NCBI GenBank assembly: GCA_964442495.1
Contig: CAYTZN010000006.1
Span: forward strand, 1 to 64,000
Length of the DNA stretch: 64,000 nucleotides
Source of the DNA: CAYTZN01 sp964442495
GTDB taxonomy: Bacteria > Pseudomonadota > Gammaproteobacteria > Legionellales > Legionellaceae
Direction: 5' to 3'
The notes below the pieces were generated by a model. It was not told the origin of the DNA. It saw only the letters and a list, made by a program, of their open reading frames with translations, and made no database searches. Numbering within the stretch: the first letter of the stretch is position 1; each line of letters opens with the position of its first letter. Both the position numbers and the translations under genes were made by a program. Shown here in pieces: positions 8,987 to 18,600 of the stretch.

Positions 8987-11659
8987 ATGAAGGTTGGTAA
9001 CGATAGTCTTGCAACACAATCCCAATTGAGTGTAGAGGGCAAAACATACCATTATTACAGTATCAAGGAAGCCGAAAAGAAACATTTCAAGGGCATCAGT
9101 AGACTCCCTTACTCCTTAAAAGTACTCTTTGAAAATTTATTACGCTACGAAGATGGCAACACCGTTACTGTACAAGACATTACTGCCATGGCTAATTGGC
9201 TTGATACAAAAACCTCACAACATGAAATTGCATATCGGCCCGCGCGCGTATTGATGCAAGATTTTACCGGAGTGCCCGCGGTGGTTGATCTAGCGGCCAT
9301 GCGCACCGCTATCGCGAAAATGGGTGGCGACCCTGCAAAAATCTCCCCCCTATCGCCCGTTGATCTTGTGATTGATCACTCCATCATGGTTGATAAATTT
9401 GCCACAGCAGATTCCATGAAAATCAATACTAGAATTGAAATGGAGCGCAACATGGAGCGCTATGAGTTCCTGCGCTGGGGCCAAAAAGCGTTTAATAATT
9501 TTCAAGTTGTTCCTCCTGGCACCGGAATTTGCCACCAAGTTAATTTAGAGTACCTTGGTAAAACCGTATGGAGCAGTGAAGAAAATGGTGTTTGGTATGC
9601 TTACCCAGACACCTTGGTAGGTACAGATTCACACACCACCATGATCAATGGGTTAGGCATATTAGGCTGGGGTGTTGGTGGAATTGAAGCAGAAGCCGCC
9701 ATGCTGGGCCAACCTGTATCAATGCTGATTCCTGAGGTGATTGGCTTTAAATTAACTGGCCATTTAAAAGAAGGCATAACAGCGACTGATCTCGTATTAA
9801 CCGTTACACAAATGCTACGTAAAAAAGGTGTGGTGGGTAAATTTGTTGAATTTTATGGCCCAGGTTTAGCAGAACTTCCGCTTGCGGATAGAGCCACCAT
9901 TTCTAACATGGCTCCAGAATATGGTGCTACCTGTGGATTTTTCCCTGTCGACAGTGAAACAATACGCTATTTAACACTCACAGGCCGTGATGAGCATACC
10001 ATAGCACTCGTTGAAGCTTACAGCAAAGCTCAAGGGCTTTGGTATGATAAAGACGCAGAAGACCCTGTTTTTACAGATACCCTAAGTCTTGATCTAAAAA
10101 CCGTGGAGCCCTCATTAGCAGGCCCTAAACGCCCCCAAGATAAAGTTAACCTAACAACCTTGCCTGAAGCATTTGATTCCTTTCTTATTGAAGCAGGTAA
10201 AGAATTTGAAAAAACCAAAGGCTTTGCTGTAAAAAACACAGATTATGAATTACATCATGGTGACGTTGTCATAGCAGCCATCACCAGCTGCACCAACACA
10301 TCAAACCCTAGTGTATTGATGGCTGCAGGCTTGGTTGCTAAAAAAGCGCTAGCAAAAGGCTTGCAAAGAAAGCCATGGGTAAAATCATCGCTTGCACCTG
10401 GCTCTAAAGTCGTCACTGATTACCTTCATCATGCAGGATTACAAGAATCTCTTGATAAATTAGGCTTTAATTTAGTAGGTTATGGCTGCACCACCTGCAT
10501 TGGAAACTCAGGTCCCTTACCTGACGCGATTTCTCATAGCATTAGCGAGAATGACTTGGTTGTATGTTCTGTTCTATCTGGAAACCGAAATTTTGAGGGC
10601 CGTGTTCATCCTCAAGTGCGTGCAAACTGGTTAGCCTCTCCCCCATTGGTTGTTGCATACGCACTCACAGGCACCACGCAAATCAATTTAAGTAAAGACC
10701 CCATTGGCCAAGATGAAATGGGCAATAACGTTTTCTTAAAAGACATTTGGCCCACAAACGCTGAAGTCGCCTTTGAAGTAGCCAAAGTTACAGGCGGCAT
10801 GTTCCGTAAAGAATACGCTGAGGTTTTCCAAGGTGATGCTGAATGGCAAGCCATTAAAACGGGAAGTGGAACCACCTATGAATGGGATGAACATTCAACG
10901 TATATCCAGCACCCTCCCTTTTTTCAAGATCTCAAAGCCACACCTGAGTCTATTAAACCCATTAAAAATGCCTATATTCTAGCCTTGCTCGGTGACTCCA
11001 TCACGACCGATCATATTTCGCCCGCAGGTTCCATTAAAGCAAACTCCCCTGCCGGATTGTATTTAAAATCCAAAGGCGTTAGTGAAGCTGATTTCAACTC
11101 CTATGGTTCAAGACGCGGCAATCATGAAGTCATGATGCGGGGCACATTTGCAAATATCCGTATTCGAAACGAAATGACACCTATGGTTGAGGGCGGCGTG
11201 ACACGTTACATCCCCACCGATACAACCATGCCTATTTATGATGCATCTATGCTTTATCAAGCCAATCATCAAGAATTAGTAGTCATTGCAGGTAAAGAGT
11301 ACGGCACCGGTTCGTCTCGTGATTGGGCTGCAAAAGGCACTAATCTTTTAGGTGTAAAAGCGGTGATTACAGAAAGTTTTGAGCGAATTCACCGCTCCAA
11401 CTTGATTGGAATGGGGGTATTACCTTTGCAATTTCAAGAGGGCACAACCCGAAACACCTTACAACTTACAGGTAGTGAACGCATCAGCATTGATGTGAAT
11501 GACACCTTAAAACCAGGTGCTCTCTTGCGTGTAACCATTCAGCATAATGATGGTAGAGAACAACAAATACATGCTATTTGTCGTATTGATACCGCAAATG
11601 AGCTTGAATACTATCGGCATGGAGGCATTTTGCAGTATGTTTTACGTCATTTGAAATAA
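8987..11659 (+). CDS. acnA: Aconitate hydratase A
   Basis: Isomerises citrate to isocitrate in the TCA cycle with a 4Fe-4S cluster. The 890-residue length and domain order match the AcnA/IRP1 branch. The cluster ligands are visible in AITSCTNTSNPS and in GYGCTTCIGNSGPL. The swivelling C-terminal domain carries KEYGTGSSRDWAAKG. The ATG at 8987 is preceded by CGGAG at a good distance. It stands alone, between a secreted hypothetical gene and an amino acid permease. AcnA of Legionella is an abundant iron protein; a moonlighting RNA-binding role is possible but not visible here. Confidence 0.97.
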   Translation: MKVGNDSLATQSQLSVEGKTYHYYSIKEAEKKHFKGISRLPYSLKVLFENLLRYEDGNTVTVQDITAMANWLDTKTSQHEIAYRPARVLMQDFTGVPAVVDLAAMRTAIAKMGGDPAKISPLSPVDLVIDHSIMVDKFATADSMKINTRIEMERNMERYEFLRWGQKAFNNFQVVPPGTGICHQVNLEYLGKTVWSSEENGVWYAYPDTLVGTDSHTTMINGLGILGWGVGGIEAEAAMLGQPVSMLIPEVIGFKLTGHLKEGITATDLVLTVTQMLRKKGVVGKFVEFYGPGLAELPLADRATISNMAPEYGATCGFFPVDSETIRYLTLTGRDEHTIALVEAYSKAQGLWYDKDAEDPVFTDTLSLDLKTVEPSLAGPKRPQDKVNLTTLPEAFDSFLIEAGKEFEKTKGFAVKNTDYELHHGDVVIAAITSCTNTSNPSVLMAAGLVAKKALAKGLQRKPWVKSSLAPGSKVVTDYLHHAGLQESLDKLGFNLVGYGCTTCIGNSGPLPDAISHSISENDLVVCSVLSGNRNFEGRVHPQVRANWLASPPLVVAYALTGTTQINLSKDPIGQDEMGNNVFLKDIWPTNAEVAFEVAKVTGGMFRKEYAEVFQGDAEWQAIKTGSGTTYEWDEHSTYIQHPPFFQDLKATPESIKPIKNAYILALLGDSITTDHISPAGSIKANSPAGLYLKSKGVSEADFNSYGSRRGNHEVMMRGTFANIRIRNEMTPMVEGGVTRYIPTDTTMPIYDASMLYQANHQELVVIAGKEYGTGSSRDWAAKGTNLLGVKAVITESFERIHRSNLIGMGVLPLQFQEGTTRNTLQLTGSERISIDVNDTLKPGALLRVTIQHNDGREQQIHAICRIDTANELEYYRHGGILQYVLRHLK

Positions 11660-11750
11660 TGATGATAATTCGGTATAACACCGGGTTTTAAATGGCTTTC
11701 TCACAAAAATGTCTGAGAAAGGTCATTACTGCATAACTCACTTGGATGTC

Positions 11751-11770
11751 ATTCCCGCGCAAGCGGGAAT
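11751..11770. repeat. Palindromic intergenic repeat
   Basis: ATTCCCGC-GCAA-GCGGGAAT is a perfect 8-bp stem with a 4-nt loop in the acnA-permease gap. A related but degraded form (TTTCCCGCGAAGGCGG) lies near 42785. This type of GC-rich hairpin in an AT-rich genome is typical of dispersed intergenic repeats, and it could also work as a terminator or mRNA stabiliser downstream of acnA. Confidence 0.55.
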
Positions 11771-11868
11771 CTATTCACTCAGGTTGCGCAGTGTTTATTT
11801 ATGGATGAATTCTCGACTGCACAGTAACGACATTTTAGATGACTTTTATTTGTACATGAGGATGGTAG

Positions 11869-13248
11869 GTGCGAAATTCTAAACGAGTTTTAAGTGTTTT
11901 TTCATTGGTGATGATCAATGTCATTGCTGTAGATAGCTTACGAACATTGCCCATTAGCGCAAAATTAGGTTTACCATTAATATCCTATTACCTGCTTGCA
12001 GCTTTTGCATTTTTTATACCAGTGGCATTGGTTGCAGCTGAGTTAGCTACCGCATACCCAAATACTGGGGGCGTTTACGTGTGGGTACGCGAAGCCTTTG
12101 GTCGCCGAGCTGGTTTTATTACCATATGGCTTCAGTGGATTTACAATATTGTTTGGTATCCCACTATTCTTGCCTTTATTGCAGCGACTATTGCCTATCT
12201 TTTTTCACCTGAGCTTGCCAATAACAAATTTTACTTATTAGCCACTATCGTTGGTTTATTTTGGCTTTTCACGTTTTTAAATTGCTTCGGGATGAAAGTT
12301 TCAAGCATTGTGAGTATTATTGGTGCATCCTTAGGCACTCTTGTCCCCATGATAGGCATCATCATTTTAGGTGCTCTTTGGATAGCCCAAGGACACCCTC
12401 TTGCAATTAGCCATGAGTCATCTTGGTTGCCTGATTTTAGTACGCTGGGTAATCTCTCACTCTTTTCAGCCGTGCTGTTTAGCTTATTGGGCATGGAAAT
12501 GTCAGCCACGCATGCTGAGGAAGTTAAAAATCCACAGCGCGATTATCCACGGGCGCTGTTCTTATCTACCATTATCATTTTTGCTACATTGGTGTTTGGA
12601 TCGCTTGCCATTGTGATTGTGGTCCCTAACGGCCAGCTGAGTGTGGTTTCTGGTTTAATTGATGCCTATGCATTTTTCTTTAATGCCTACCATCTCCCCT
12701 GGATGACGTTTTTAACCGCCATATTGATCATTATAGGGGGCTTAAGCGGTGTTTCAGCCTGGATAATAGGCCCAACCAAAGGCTTGCTTGTCGCGGCTCG
12801 CGATGGCTCACTACCCCAAGCATTTGCAAAAATTAACCGACATGGCGCACCCGTCGCTATATTAATTACCCAGGGCGTTATTTTTACGGCCTTGAGCAGT
12901 GTGTTTATTTTATTAGACTCTATCAACGCCGCGTATTGGATTTTAAGTGATTTATGTGCCCAAATGTCTTTAATTGTCTACGTGTTTATGTTTGCAGCGG
13001 CCATTAGACTTCGTTACACAAAGCCTAACCACTCCGGCGCTTACAAAATTCCTGGTGGAAAATGGGGCATATGGACTGTTGCAGGTACGGGCCTTTTATG
13101 TTGCCTCGTTGCTATCTTGATTGGCTTTGTTCCGCCCACACAAATCCTCGTGGGTAATGTGATGTTTTTTGAAGGCTTTTTGGTGGGTGGTCTCTTGCTA
13201 TTTGCTCTAGTTCCATGGCTCTTAGCAAAAAAACACTCCGCCCCATAA
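11869..13248 (+). CDS. APC-superfamily amino acid permease
   Basis: A polytopic inner membrane transporter of 459 residues with about 12 hydrophobic helices. The first helices hold VALVAAELATAYPNTGGVYVWVREAFGRRAGF, the APC-family region with the small-residue substrate loop and the basic loop after helix 2. It begins with a GTG at 11869, preceded by GAGGA. The family includes GadC-like glutamate/GABA antiporters and amino acid/cation symporters; the substrate cannot be read from the sequence. It probably imports host-derived amino acids, in line with the catabolic genes nearby. Confidence 0.85.
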   Translation: MRNSKRVLSVFSLVMINVIAVDSLRTLPISAKLGLPLISYYLLAAFAFFIPVALVAAELATAYPNTGGVYVWVREAFGRRAGFITIWLQWIYNIVWYPTILAFIAATIAYLFSPELANNKFYLLATIVGLFWLFTFLNCFGMKVSSIVSIIGASLGTLVPMIGIIILGALWIAQGHPLAISHESSWLPDFSTLGNLSLFSAVLFSLLGMEMSATHAEEVKNPQRDYPRALFLSTIIIFATLVFGSLAIVIVVPNGQLSVVSGLIDAYAFFFNAYHLPWMTFLTAILIIIGGLSGVSAWIIGPTKGLLVAARDGSLPQAFAKINRHGAPVAILITQGVIFTALSSVFILLDSINAAYWILSDLCAQMSLIVYVFMFAAAIRLRYTKPNHSGAYKIPGGKWGIWTVAGTGLLCCLVAILIGFVPPTQILVGNVMFFEGFLVGGLLLFALVPWLLAKKHSAP

Positions 13249-13267
13249 ACCCTGGAAAGCGTATTTT

Positions 13268-13422
13268 TTAATAGAGTAAGCCACTGGAAATAGAATGCTC
13301 ACTGGCTTCATCTGGTTTATGTTTTTGCCGGCCGCTGAAAAAACCACACATACATAATCCTGCTCCTAGTGCAGCGGAAGTGGCTCCTATAGCTATTGTT
13401 GGAGCTAATGGCAGCGCTGCAA
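13268..13422 (-). pseudogene. C-terminal remnant of a gene cut by the IS3 element
   Basis: An open frame running out of the left end of the IS3 element codes for a hydrophobic stretch (IAIGATSAALGAGLCMCGFF) followed by a polar tail (SGRQKHKPDEASEHSISSGLLY) and a stop at 13268. The frame continues into the IS inverted repeat, where it has only a GTG start, so its true 5' part is missing. It looks like the end of a small membrane protein. No continuation was found on the other side of the element, consistent with a deletion. Confidence 0.4.
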
Positions 13423-13450
13423 TGATCTTGCCGCAATTTTTTAGACACAC

Positions 13451-14266
13451 CTATACGACAATTTTGTACTGGCTTTCAAACACCATTGGTGCAATTGAAC
13501 CGATAGTAGAATGTCGACGAAACCGATTATAGTACACCTCGATATATTGAAAAATACTTTGTTTTGCAATTTCTCTTGTTGCATATTTTTCGGCATAAAT
13601 TAACTCTGTTTTTAAGCTATGGAAAAAGCTTTCAGCCACAGCATTATCCCAGCAATTACCCTTACGACTCATGCTACTAATCAGGCCATAATGTCTTAAC
13701 ATTTTCTGGTAATCATGGGAGCAATATTGGCTACCTCTATCCGAGTGGAAAAGCACTTCACGGGGAAACCCACGCCGCCATAACGCCATGGTAAGCGCAT
13801 CGCACACTAGCTGACGAGACATGGTAGATTGTATTGACCAACCAACAACTGCTCGTGAATAAAGATCGATAACAACTGCTAGATACATCCAGCCTTCATC
13901 AGTCCAAATATAACTGATGTCACCACACCACTTTTGGTTAGGAGCTGTTGCGGTAAAATCACGGTTCAAGAGATTGGATGCAACAGGTAAATTATGCGCC
14001 GAATCCGTTGTCACTTTAAATTTCTTCTTGGCCTTAGCTTTCAAACCAAGATACCGCATTCTACGTGCAACACGATTTTTACTGCAGCGCTCTCCTTTAT
14101 CATGCAGTTCATCAGTAATTCTTGGTGAGCCGTAACGACGTCGATGATACTCAAAAATACCGATAATTTTTTTATCCAGAGCTGCATTGGCTTGTTGTCG
14201 CTTGCTTGGCGTACGTTTTAACCAACTGTAGAAACCACTGCGCTCAACATTCAACATATGGCACAT
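13451..14266 (-). CDS. IS3-family transposase OrfB (DDE integrase core)
   Basis: The catalytic part of an IS3 transposase, 271 residues from the first Met. The N-terminal HTH_21-like region (ERSGFYSWLKR) precedes the integrase core. The DDE residues are in WCGDISYIWT, LFHSDRGSQY and NAVAESFFHSLKTE. The frame is open upstream of Met1 for about 18 codons and overlaps the end of the OrfA reading frame, as in elements making an OrfAB fusion by -1 frameshifting. OrfB looks intact, but the broken orfA would prevent a normal OrfAB fusion. Confidence 0.93.
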   Translation of the reverse strand: MCHMLNVERSGFYSWLKRTPSKRQQANAALDKKIIGIFEYHRRRYGSPRITDELHDKGERCSKNRVARRMRYLGLKAKAKKKFKVTTDSAHNLPVASNLLNRDFTATAPNQKWCGDISYIWTDEGWMYLAVVIDLYSRAVVGWSIQSTMSRQLVCDALTMALWRRGFPREVLFHSDRGSQYCSHDYQKMLRHYGLISSMSRKGNCWDNAVAESFFHSLKTELIYAEKYATREIAKQSIFQYIEVYYNRFRRHSTIGSIAPMVFESQYKIVV

Positions 14267-14324
14267 CCGTTTTATACTGAAAGCGTATTTATTCGACTTT
14301 ATAAATGCGTACTTTATTTCTGGT

Positions 14325-14635
14325 GCTGAGCAAAGTACGCTGCCGCCTTTTTTAAAATTTCTCGCTCCTCTTTAGCAATGGCGAGCTCTTTATGCAAACG
14401 ACGATTCTCTTCAACTAATGCTGACATATCTTTCGCACCAGCAGCATTAATAGCCCCAAGATTTCCTTGCGTCTTTAATACATGTATGCAGAGTGGCTGC
14501 TGGGATCCCTAACTCATTTGCTGTCTTTACTATCGATGGCGATTGTAACGCTAATTTAATCGCTTCATCTTTGAATTCATTTGTGTATTTTCGTAGCTTT
14601 CTGCTCATTGCTAACACCTCTTTGTTTCTTCTCAT
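14325..14635 (-). pseudogene. IS3-family OrfA, frameshifted
   Basis: The first 62 codons encode the HTH_Tnp_1 domain (YTNEFKDEAIKLALQSPS, TANELGIPAATLHTC). They then run out of frame at about 14455 and stop at 14447. The expected continuation (LGAINAAGAKDMSALVEEN..., then a leucine-zipper helix ending AYFAQHQK) lies one frame over, at about 14326-14460. A single-base indel near 14455-14465 explains this. The conserved Trp of TLHTWIKD is Cys here, a second sign of decay. Confidence 0.75.
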
Positions 14636-14765
14636 AAGTTTAACAAATTAGTGTCTATTTAATTAGGGCAAGATCAGAGGATTCAAATAACCTTATTATC
14701 AACAGCATTATCTGAACAGTAAGAAATGACTATCTATAGCCAATTAAACTTTAAATGACTGAATC

Positions 14766-14797
14766 CCTACGTACCGCTGCTTATCAGCGGCATCCAG
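14766..14797 (-). repeat. REP-like palindromic element (copy 1)
   Basis: On the minus strand this reads CTGGATGCCGCT-GATAAG-CAGCGGTACGTAGG, a GC-rich hairpin (CCGCT/AGCGG) with a conserved flank ACGTAGG. It is one of five copies found in intergenic DNA of this window and lies between the IS3 element and the 3' end of putA. Confidence 0.6.
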
Positions 14798-14912
14798 AAG
14801 ATCTCTACATTTCTCGAAAAGGCCAAGACACATACACATTTAGCTAACAAAAAAATGTGTCATTGAAAATTTAATCGACTATATTTTAATTTTACCTTTC
14901 AAACCATGGCTT

Positions 14913-17900
14913 TTAGAGCTCGTCTGGTAACGACATCAAACTCGCATTTCCACCAGCAGCAGTAGTATCTATGGTGTATGTTCTTTCAAAACATAAGCGT
15001 TGTAGATAATGTGGGCCTCCAGCTTTTGGTCCTGTTCCCGACAAGCCTTCTCCACCAAAAGGCTGCAACCCCACCACGGCACCTATCATGTTACGGTTAA
15101 CGTAACAATTACCCACGTGAACCTTTCGACGAATGTACTCAACCGTTTGGGTAATACGACTATGAATACCAAGCGTTAAGCCAAAGCCTGTATTGTTTAT
15201 ATCAGAAATCACACGATCCAAATCTTGAAGTTTGAAAGAGATAACATGTAAAACAGGGCCAAAAATTTCCTTTTCCAACGCATTGATAGAATCAATAGCG
15301 ATAGCGGTAGGTGGCATGAAATAACCTGAGCCTAGCTCTTGACCCAATTTACATTGGTAAATCAACTCATATTTTTCGGTCAACTGCTTAACATGCTGTT
15401 TTAATCCAGCCAAAGCCTCTTTATCAATAACAGGACCAACATCCGTTGTTAACCAACAAGGATTACCAATGACAAGCTCAGCCATTGCCCCTTTTAAAAG
15501 CTCAATCATGCGCGGGTAAACGTCTTCTTGAACATAAAGGACGCGCAAAGCCGAACAACGTTGCCCAGCACTTCCAAAGGCTGAAGTAATAACATCAGAC
15601 ACCACCTGCTCAAGCAATGCAGAGGAATCAACAATCATTGTATTTTGGCCGCCTGTTTCAGCGATAAGAGGAATAATTTCCCCACCACGCGTAGCAAGGG
15701 TTGTATTGATAGAAGCCGCTGTTTGAGTTGAGCCCGTGAAAATAACCGCTTTAATTCGTTTGTCCGCCACCAATGCCGCACCAATCGTTTCACCGGGGCC
15801 TGGCAATAATTGCACCGCACCTGAAGGGATGCCCGCTTTAAGCATGAGTTTAACCGCCAACTGTGCAATCAAAGGTGTTTGTTCCGCAGGTTTTGCAATA
15901 ACGCAATTACCTGTAACAAGTGCCGCTACGACTTGCCCTGTAAAAATAGCCAATGGGAAATTCCAAGGACTGATGCAAAGCACAACGCCCCGAGCATGCA
16001 GGCTCAATTCATTTAATTCACCCGTATAGCCATGGAGACGTAAAGGATGGCTCATCATTTTTTTAGCCATGACTGCGTAATAACGGCAAAAATCGATGGC
16101 TTCCCTGACTTCAGCAACCCCATCCGTCCACGTTTTGCCGGCCTCAAGGCACGCTAGCACGAGCAGTTCTGGCATGTTTTCTTCTAATAAATCAGCCAAC
16201 GCATCAAGACACGCAGCACGCTCTGATACGTGCGTCTGACTCCAGCTTGTGAAAGCAATAGTGGCCTTATCCAATGCTACATTCACATCATCAATGGTTG
16301 CATCAACCACTGTCCCAATGACACGACCAGGCTCTTGAGGGGAGAAAAGGTCTTGCACTTTCTCATTTGACGAAAATTTTTCAGCAAGAACAGGAGCCGC
16401 TTTCCATTTGGCAATCTCCATAGATGCCAATTGCTCTTGTAAGTTTTTAACAAATGCACGATCGGTAAAATCCATACCGACTGAATTTTTGCGCTCAGGC
16501 AAAAAAATAGCAGAAGGCAACGGTATATTTTGATTAAGCTTGGTTAAAAGGTGTTGTGCTTTGCTTACAGGATCTTCAACCAACTCACTGATGGGAGCGC
16601 TATCATCAACAATGCGATTTACAAACGAGGAATTCGCACCATTTTCAAGCAATCGCCTGACAAGGTAAGGTAATAAATCTTCATGGCTACCGACTGGGGC
16701 GTAAATTCGACATGGAATACCCAATTGATTGGCTGGGACAATTTGTTCATACAATTCATTGCCCATGCCATGCAAGCATTGAAATTCAAAATCACGATAA
16801 TCCCCGACTATATTTAAAATCATCGCGACAGAATACGCATTATGAGTAGCAAATTGCGGATAAATAGCATCGGTCATGGTCAAAAGCTTCTTCGCGCAAG
16901 CTTGAAAAGAAACATCGGTGAACACTTTTCGTGTAAACACTGGGTAATCAGCCAAGCCTAGAGCTTGTGCTTTTTTAATTTCACTGTCCCAATAAGCGCC
17001 TTTTATTAATCGCACCATGATTCGACGCTGCTTGCTTCGCGCTAAAGCCGCAACCCAATCAAGCAAATAAAAAGCCCGCTTCTGATAGGACTGAATGGCC
17101 ATACCAAAACCATTCCACCCAAACAAACTATCATCATTAAAAACTCGCTCAATCACATCTAACGAAAGCTCTAGCCTCTCAGATTCTTCAGCATCTATTG
17201 TCAGCCCAATATCATAATGCTTTGCTAATTGTGCTAATGATAATAATTTAGGAGTCAACTCTGCTAAAACGCGCGCGTGCTGGGCTTCTTGATAACGAGG
17301 ATGTAACGCTGATAACTTAATGGAAATACCAGGCTTTCCAAAAACATCTAAATTTGGGGGTGACTGCTCACCAATCGCTTTAATGGCTTGGGTATAGGCT
17401 TGAAAATACCGTTCAGCATCAACTGCGGCCAGGGCTGCCTCACCTAGCATGTCATAGGAATAACGATACCCTAAGGCCTCTTTTTTCTTAGCCCGCGACA
17501 AAGCTTCATTAATGGTACGACCCATTACAAATTGTTTGCTCATGATTCGCATTGCTGTATCGACGGCCTTCCGAACCACGCCCTCACTGCTGCGATTAAC
17601 CAATTTCATGAGTGATCTGCTCAACACTGACTCAGCCTTTTCAGGCGTAAGTACTTTTCCTGTCAACATTAAAGCCCAAGTAGTCGCATTTACAAAAAAA
17701 GAATCGCTTTGCCCACGGTGCGATTTCCAATCAGCTGCAGAAAGCTTATCTTTGATTAAACGGTCAATGGTAGCATTATCCGGAACACGTAAAAGTGCTT
17801 CTGCAAGACACATAAGGGCGACACCTTCATCACTGGATAAAGCGTACTCTGTTAAAAAAGAATCAATACCTGTGGTTTTTTTACGCTCACAGCGTACCTG

Positions 17901-18065
17901 CTCAACCAAGCGGGTTGCCATACTTTGAACATCTCTCGTTTGACGTTCATTTAAAACCGCATGTTCGATAAGTGTTGTAACCGCGTTTAATTCACTGGCG
18001 CGGTATAAATCATTGATCGCGGCTCGTAAATTTTCCGGGGATTGTAAAGAACGTCTATCAAGCAT
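14913..18065 (-). CDS. putA: Bifunctional proline dehydrogenase / 1-pyrroline-5-carboxylate dehydrogenase
   Basis: Converts proline to glutamate in two steps, the first FAD-dependent at the membrane and the second NAD-dependent. The protein has 1050 residues. The proline dehydrogenase barrel shows YRYSYDMLGEAA, GISIKLSALHPRY, MVRLIKGAYWDSEIK and QCLHGMGNELYE. The aldehyde dehydrogenase half shows the LIAETGGQN glutamate and the AGQRCSALR catalytic cysteine. The N-terminus lacks the ribbon-helix-helix DNA-binding domain of E. coli PutA (about 1320 residues), so self-repression is not expected. A TTAAAG-N17-TATACT promoter candidate (18083-18111) and GGAGG lie just upstream. Confidence 0.97.
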   Translation of the reverse strand: MLDRRSLQSPENLRAAINDLYRASELNAVTTLIEHAVLNERQTRDVQSMATRLVEQVRCERKKTTGIDSFLTEYALSSDEGVALMCLAEALLRVPDNATIDRLIKDKLSAADWKSHRGQSDSFFVNATTWALMLTGKVLTPEKAESVLSRSLMKLVNRSSEGVVRKAVDTAMRIMSKQFVMGRTINEALSRAKKKEALGYRYSYDMLGEAALAAVDAERYFQAYTQAIKAIGEQSPPNLDVFGKPGISIKLSALHPRYQEAQHARVLAELTPKLLSLAQLAKHYDIGLTIDAEESERLELSLDVIERVFNDDSLFGWNGFGMAIQSYQKRAFYLLDWVAALARSKQRRIMVRLIKGAYWDSEIKKAQALGLADYPVFTRKVFTDVSFQACAKKLLTMTDAIYPQFATHNAYSVAMILNIVGDYRDFEFQCLHGMGNELYEQIVPANQLGIPCRIYAPVGSHEDLLPYLVRRLLENGANSSFVNRIVDDSAPISELVEDPVSKAQHLLTKLNQNIPLPSAIFLPERKNSVGMDFTDRAFVKNLQEQLASMEIAKWKAAPVLAEKFSSNEKVQDLFSPQEPGRVIGTVVDATIDDVNVALDKATIAFTSWSQTHVSERAACLDALADLLEENMPELLVLACLEAGKTWTDGVAEVREAIDFCRYYAVMAKKMMSHPLRLHGYTGELNELSLHARGVVLCISPWNFPLAIFTGQVVAALVTGNCVIAKPAEQTPLIAQLAVKLMLKAGIPSGAVQLLPGPGETIGAALVADKRIKAVIFTGSTQTAASINTTLATRGGEIIPLIAETGGQNTMIVDSSALLEQVVSDVITSAFGSAGQRCSALRVLYVQEDVYPRMIELLKGAMAELVIGNPCWLTTDVGPVIDKEALAGLKQHVKQLTEKYELIYQCKLGQELGSGYFMPPTAIAIDSINALEKEIFGPVLHVISFKLQDLDRVISDINNTGFGLTLGIHSRITQTVEYIRRKVHVGNCYVNRNMIGAVVGLQPFGGEGLSGTGPKAGGPHYLQRLCFERTYTIDTTAAGGNASLMSLPDEL

Positions 18066-18600
18066 ATTGCCTCCAATCGAACAGTATAATGTCTTGCAAA
18101 GGGTTCTTTAACGGTGCTATTTGGTGAATACGTGTGTGAACCCTATTGCGATATTCGGCGAAGAATAATGCAATTTGCTAATAAATAAAATTAAATTTTC
18201 ACTTTTACCCTTTTTTTACGCTTTTTCACCCAGTAAATCAGTGTATTTTATAATCTAATGGTACACATATAGACTAACCGCATGGTATAATATTTCTTTT
18301 TGAGCAACATAAAACACCCTTTAACACCCTAAATTAGATGCAATTAAAAACTATAAGTGTAAATTTAGATCACATTTGACGCCCAAAATAGGGTGCCTTA
18401 GAACCAAAATTAGTCAAAAAGCTTTGTTATGATCCATATGCATCCAGATCAATGTTTTTTAAATAATTGATTTAAAACGACTTTATTAAAAAACAGCTCA
18501 ATAAATAACCTTGGATTTTACATTTATCTCATTTGGCAATATAATAACCACTTTTTAGGAGCCTTACTCCTAAGGCCACATAACTAAAAAATGGAGCATT
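18066..18600. other. 535-bp AT-rich divergent intergenic region
   Basis: It separates putA (minus) from the L,D-transpeptidase gene (plus) and carries a promoter candidate for each, at 18083-18111 (minus) and 18517-18545 (plus). The central 300 bases show no convincing open frame, tRNA or strong hairpin. A small RNA cannot be excluded. Confidence 0.5.
18517..18545 (+). promoter_or_regulatory. Sigma-70 promoter of the L,D-transpeptidase gene
   Basis: TTTACA (18517-18522) and TATAAT (18540-18545) are separated by exactly 17 bp. Transcription would start near 18552, giving a leader of about 50 nt ending in GGAG before the ATG at 18601. Confidence 0.6.

Larger units (their letters stand above)
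13423..14676 (-). mobile_element. IS3-family insertion sequence, 1254 bp
   Basis: The element is bounded by 26-bp imperfect terminal inverted repeats beginning TGATCTTGCC and ending at AGACAC: 13423-13448 on the left and 14651-14676 on the right, 21 of 26 identical. The ends are TG...CA as expected for IS3. It carries orfA and orfB on the minus strand. No flanking target-site duplication is visible (CAA on the left, GAG on the right), which points to a deletion or recombination beside the element after insertion. Confidence 0.85.
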
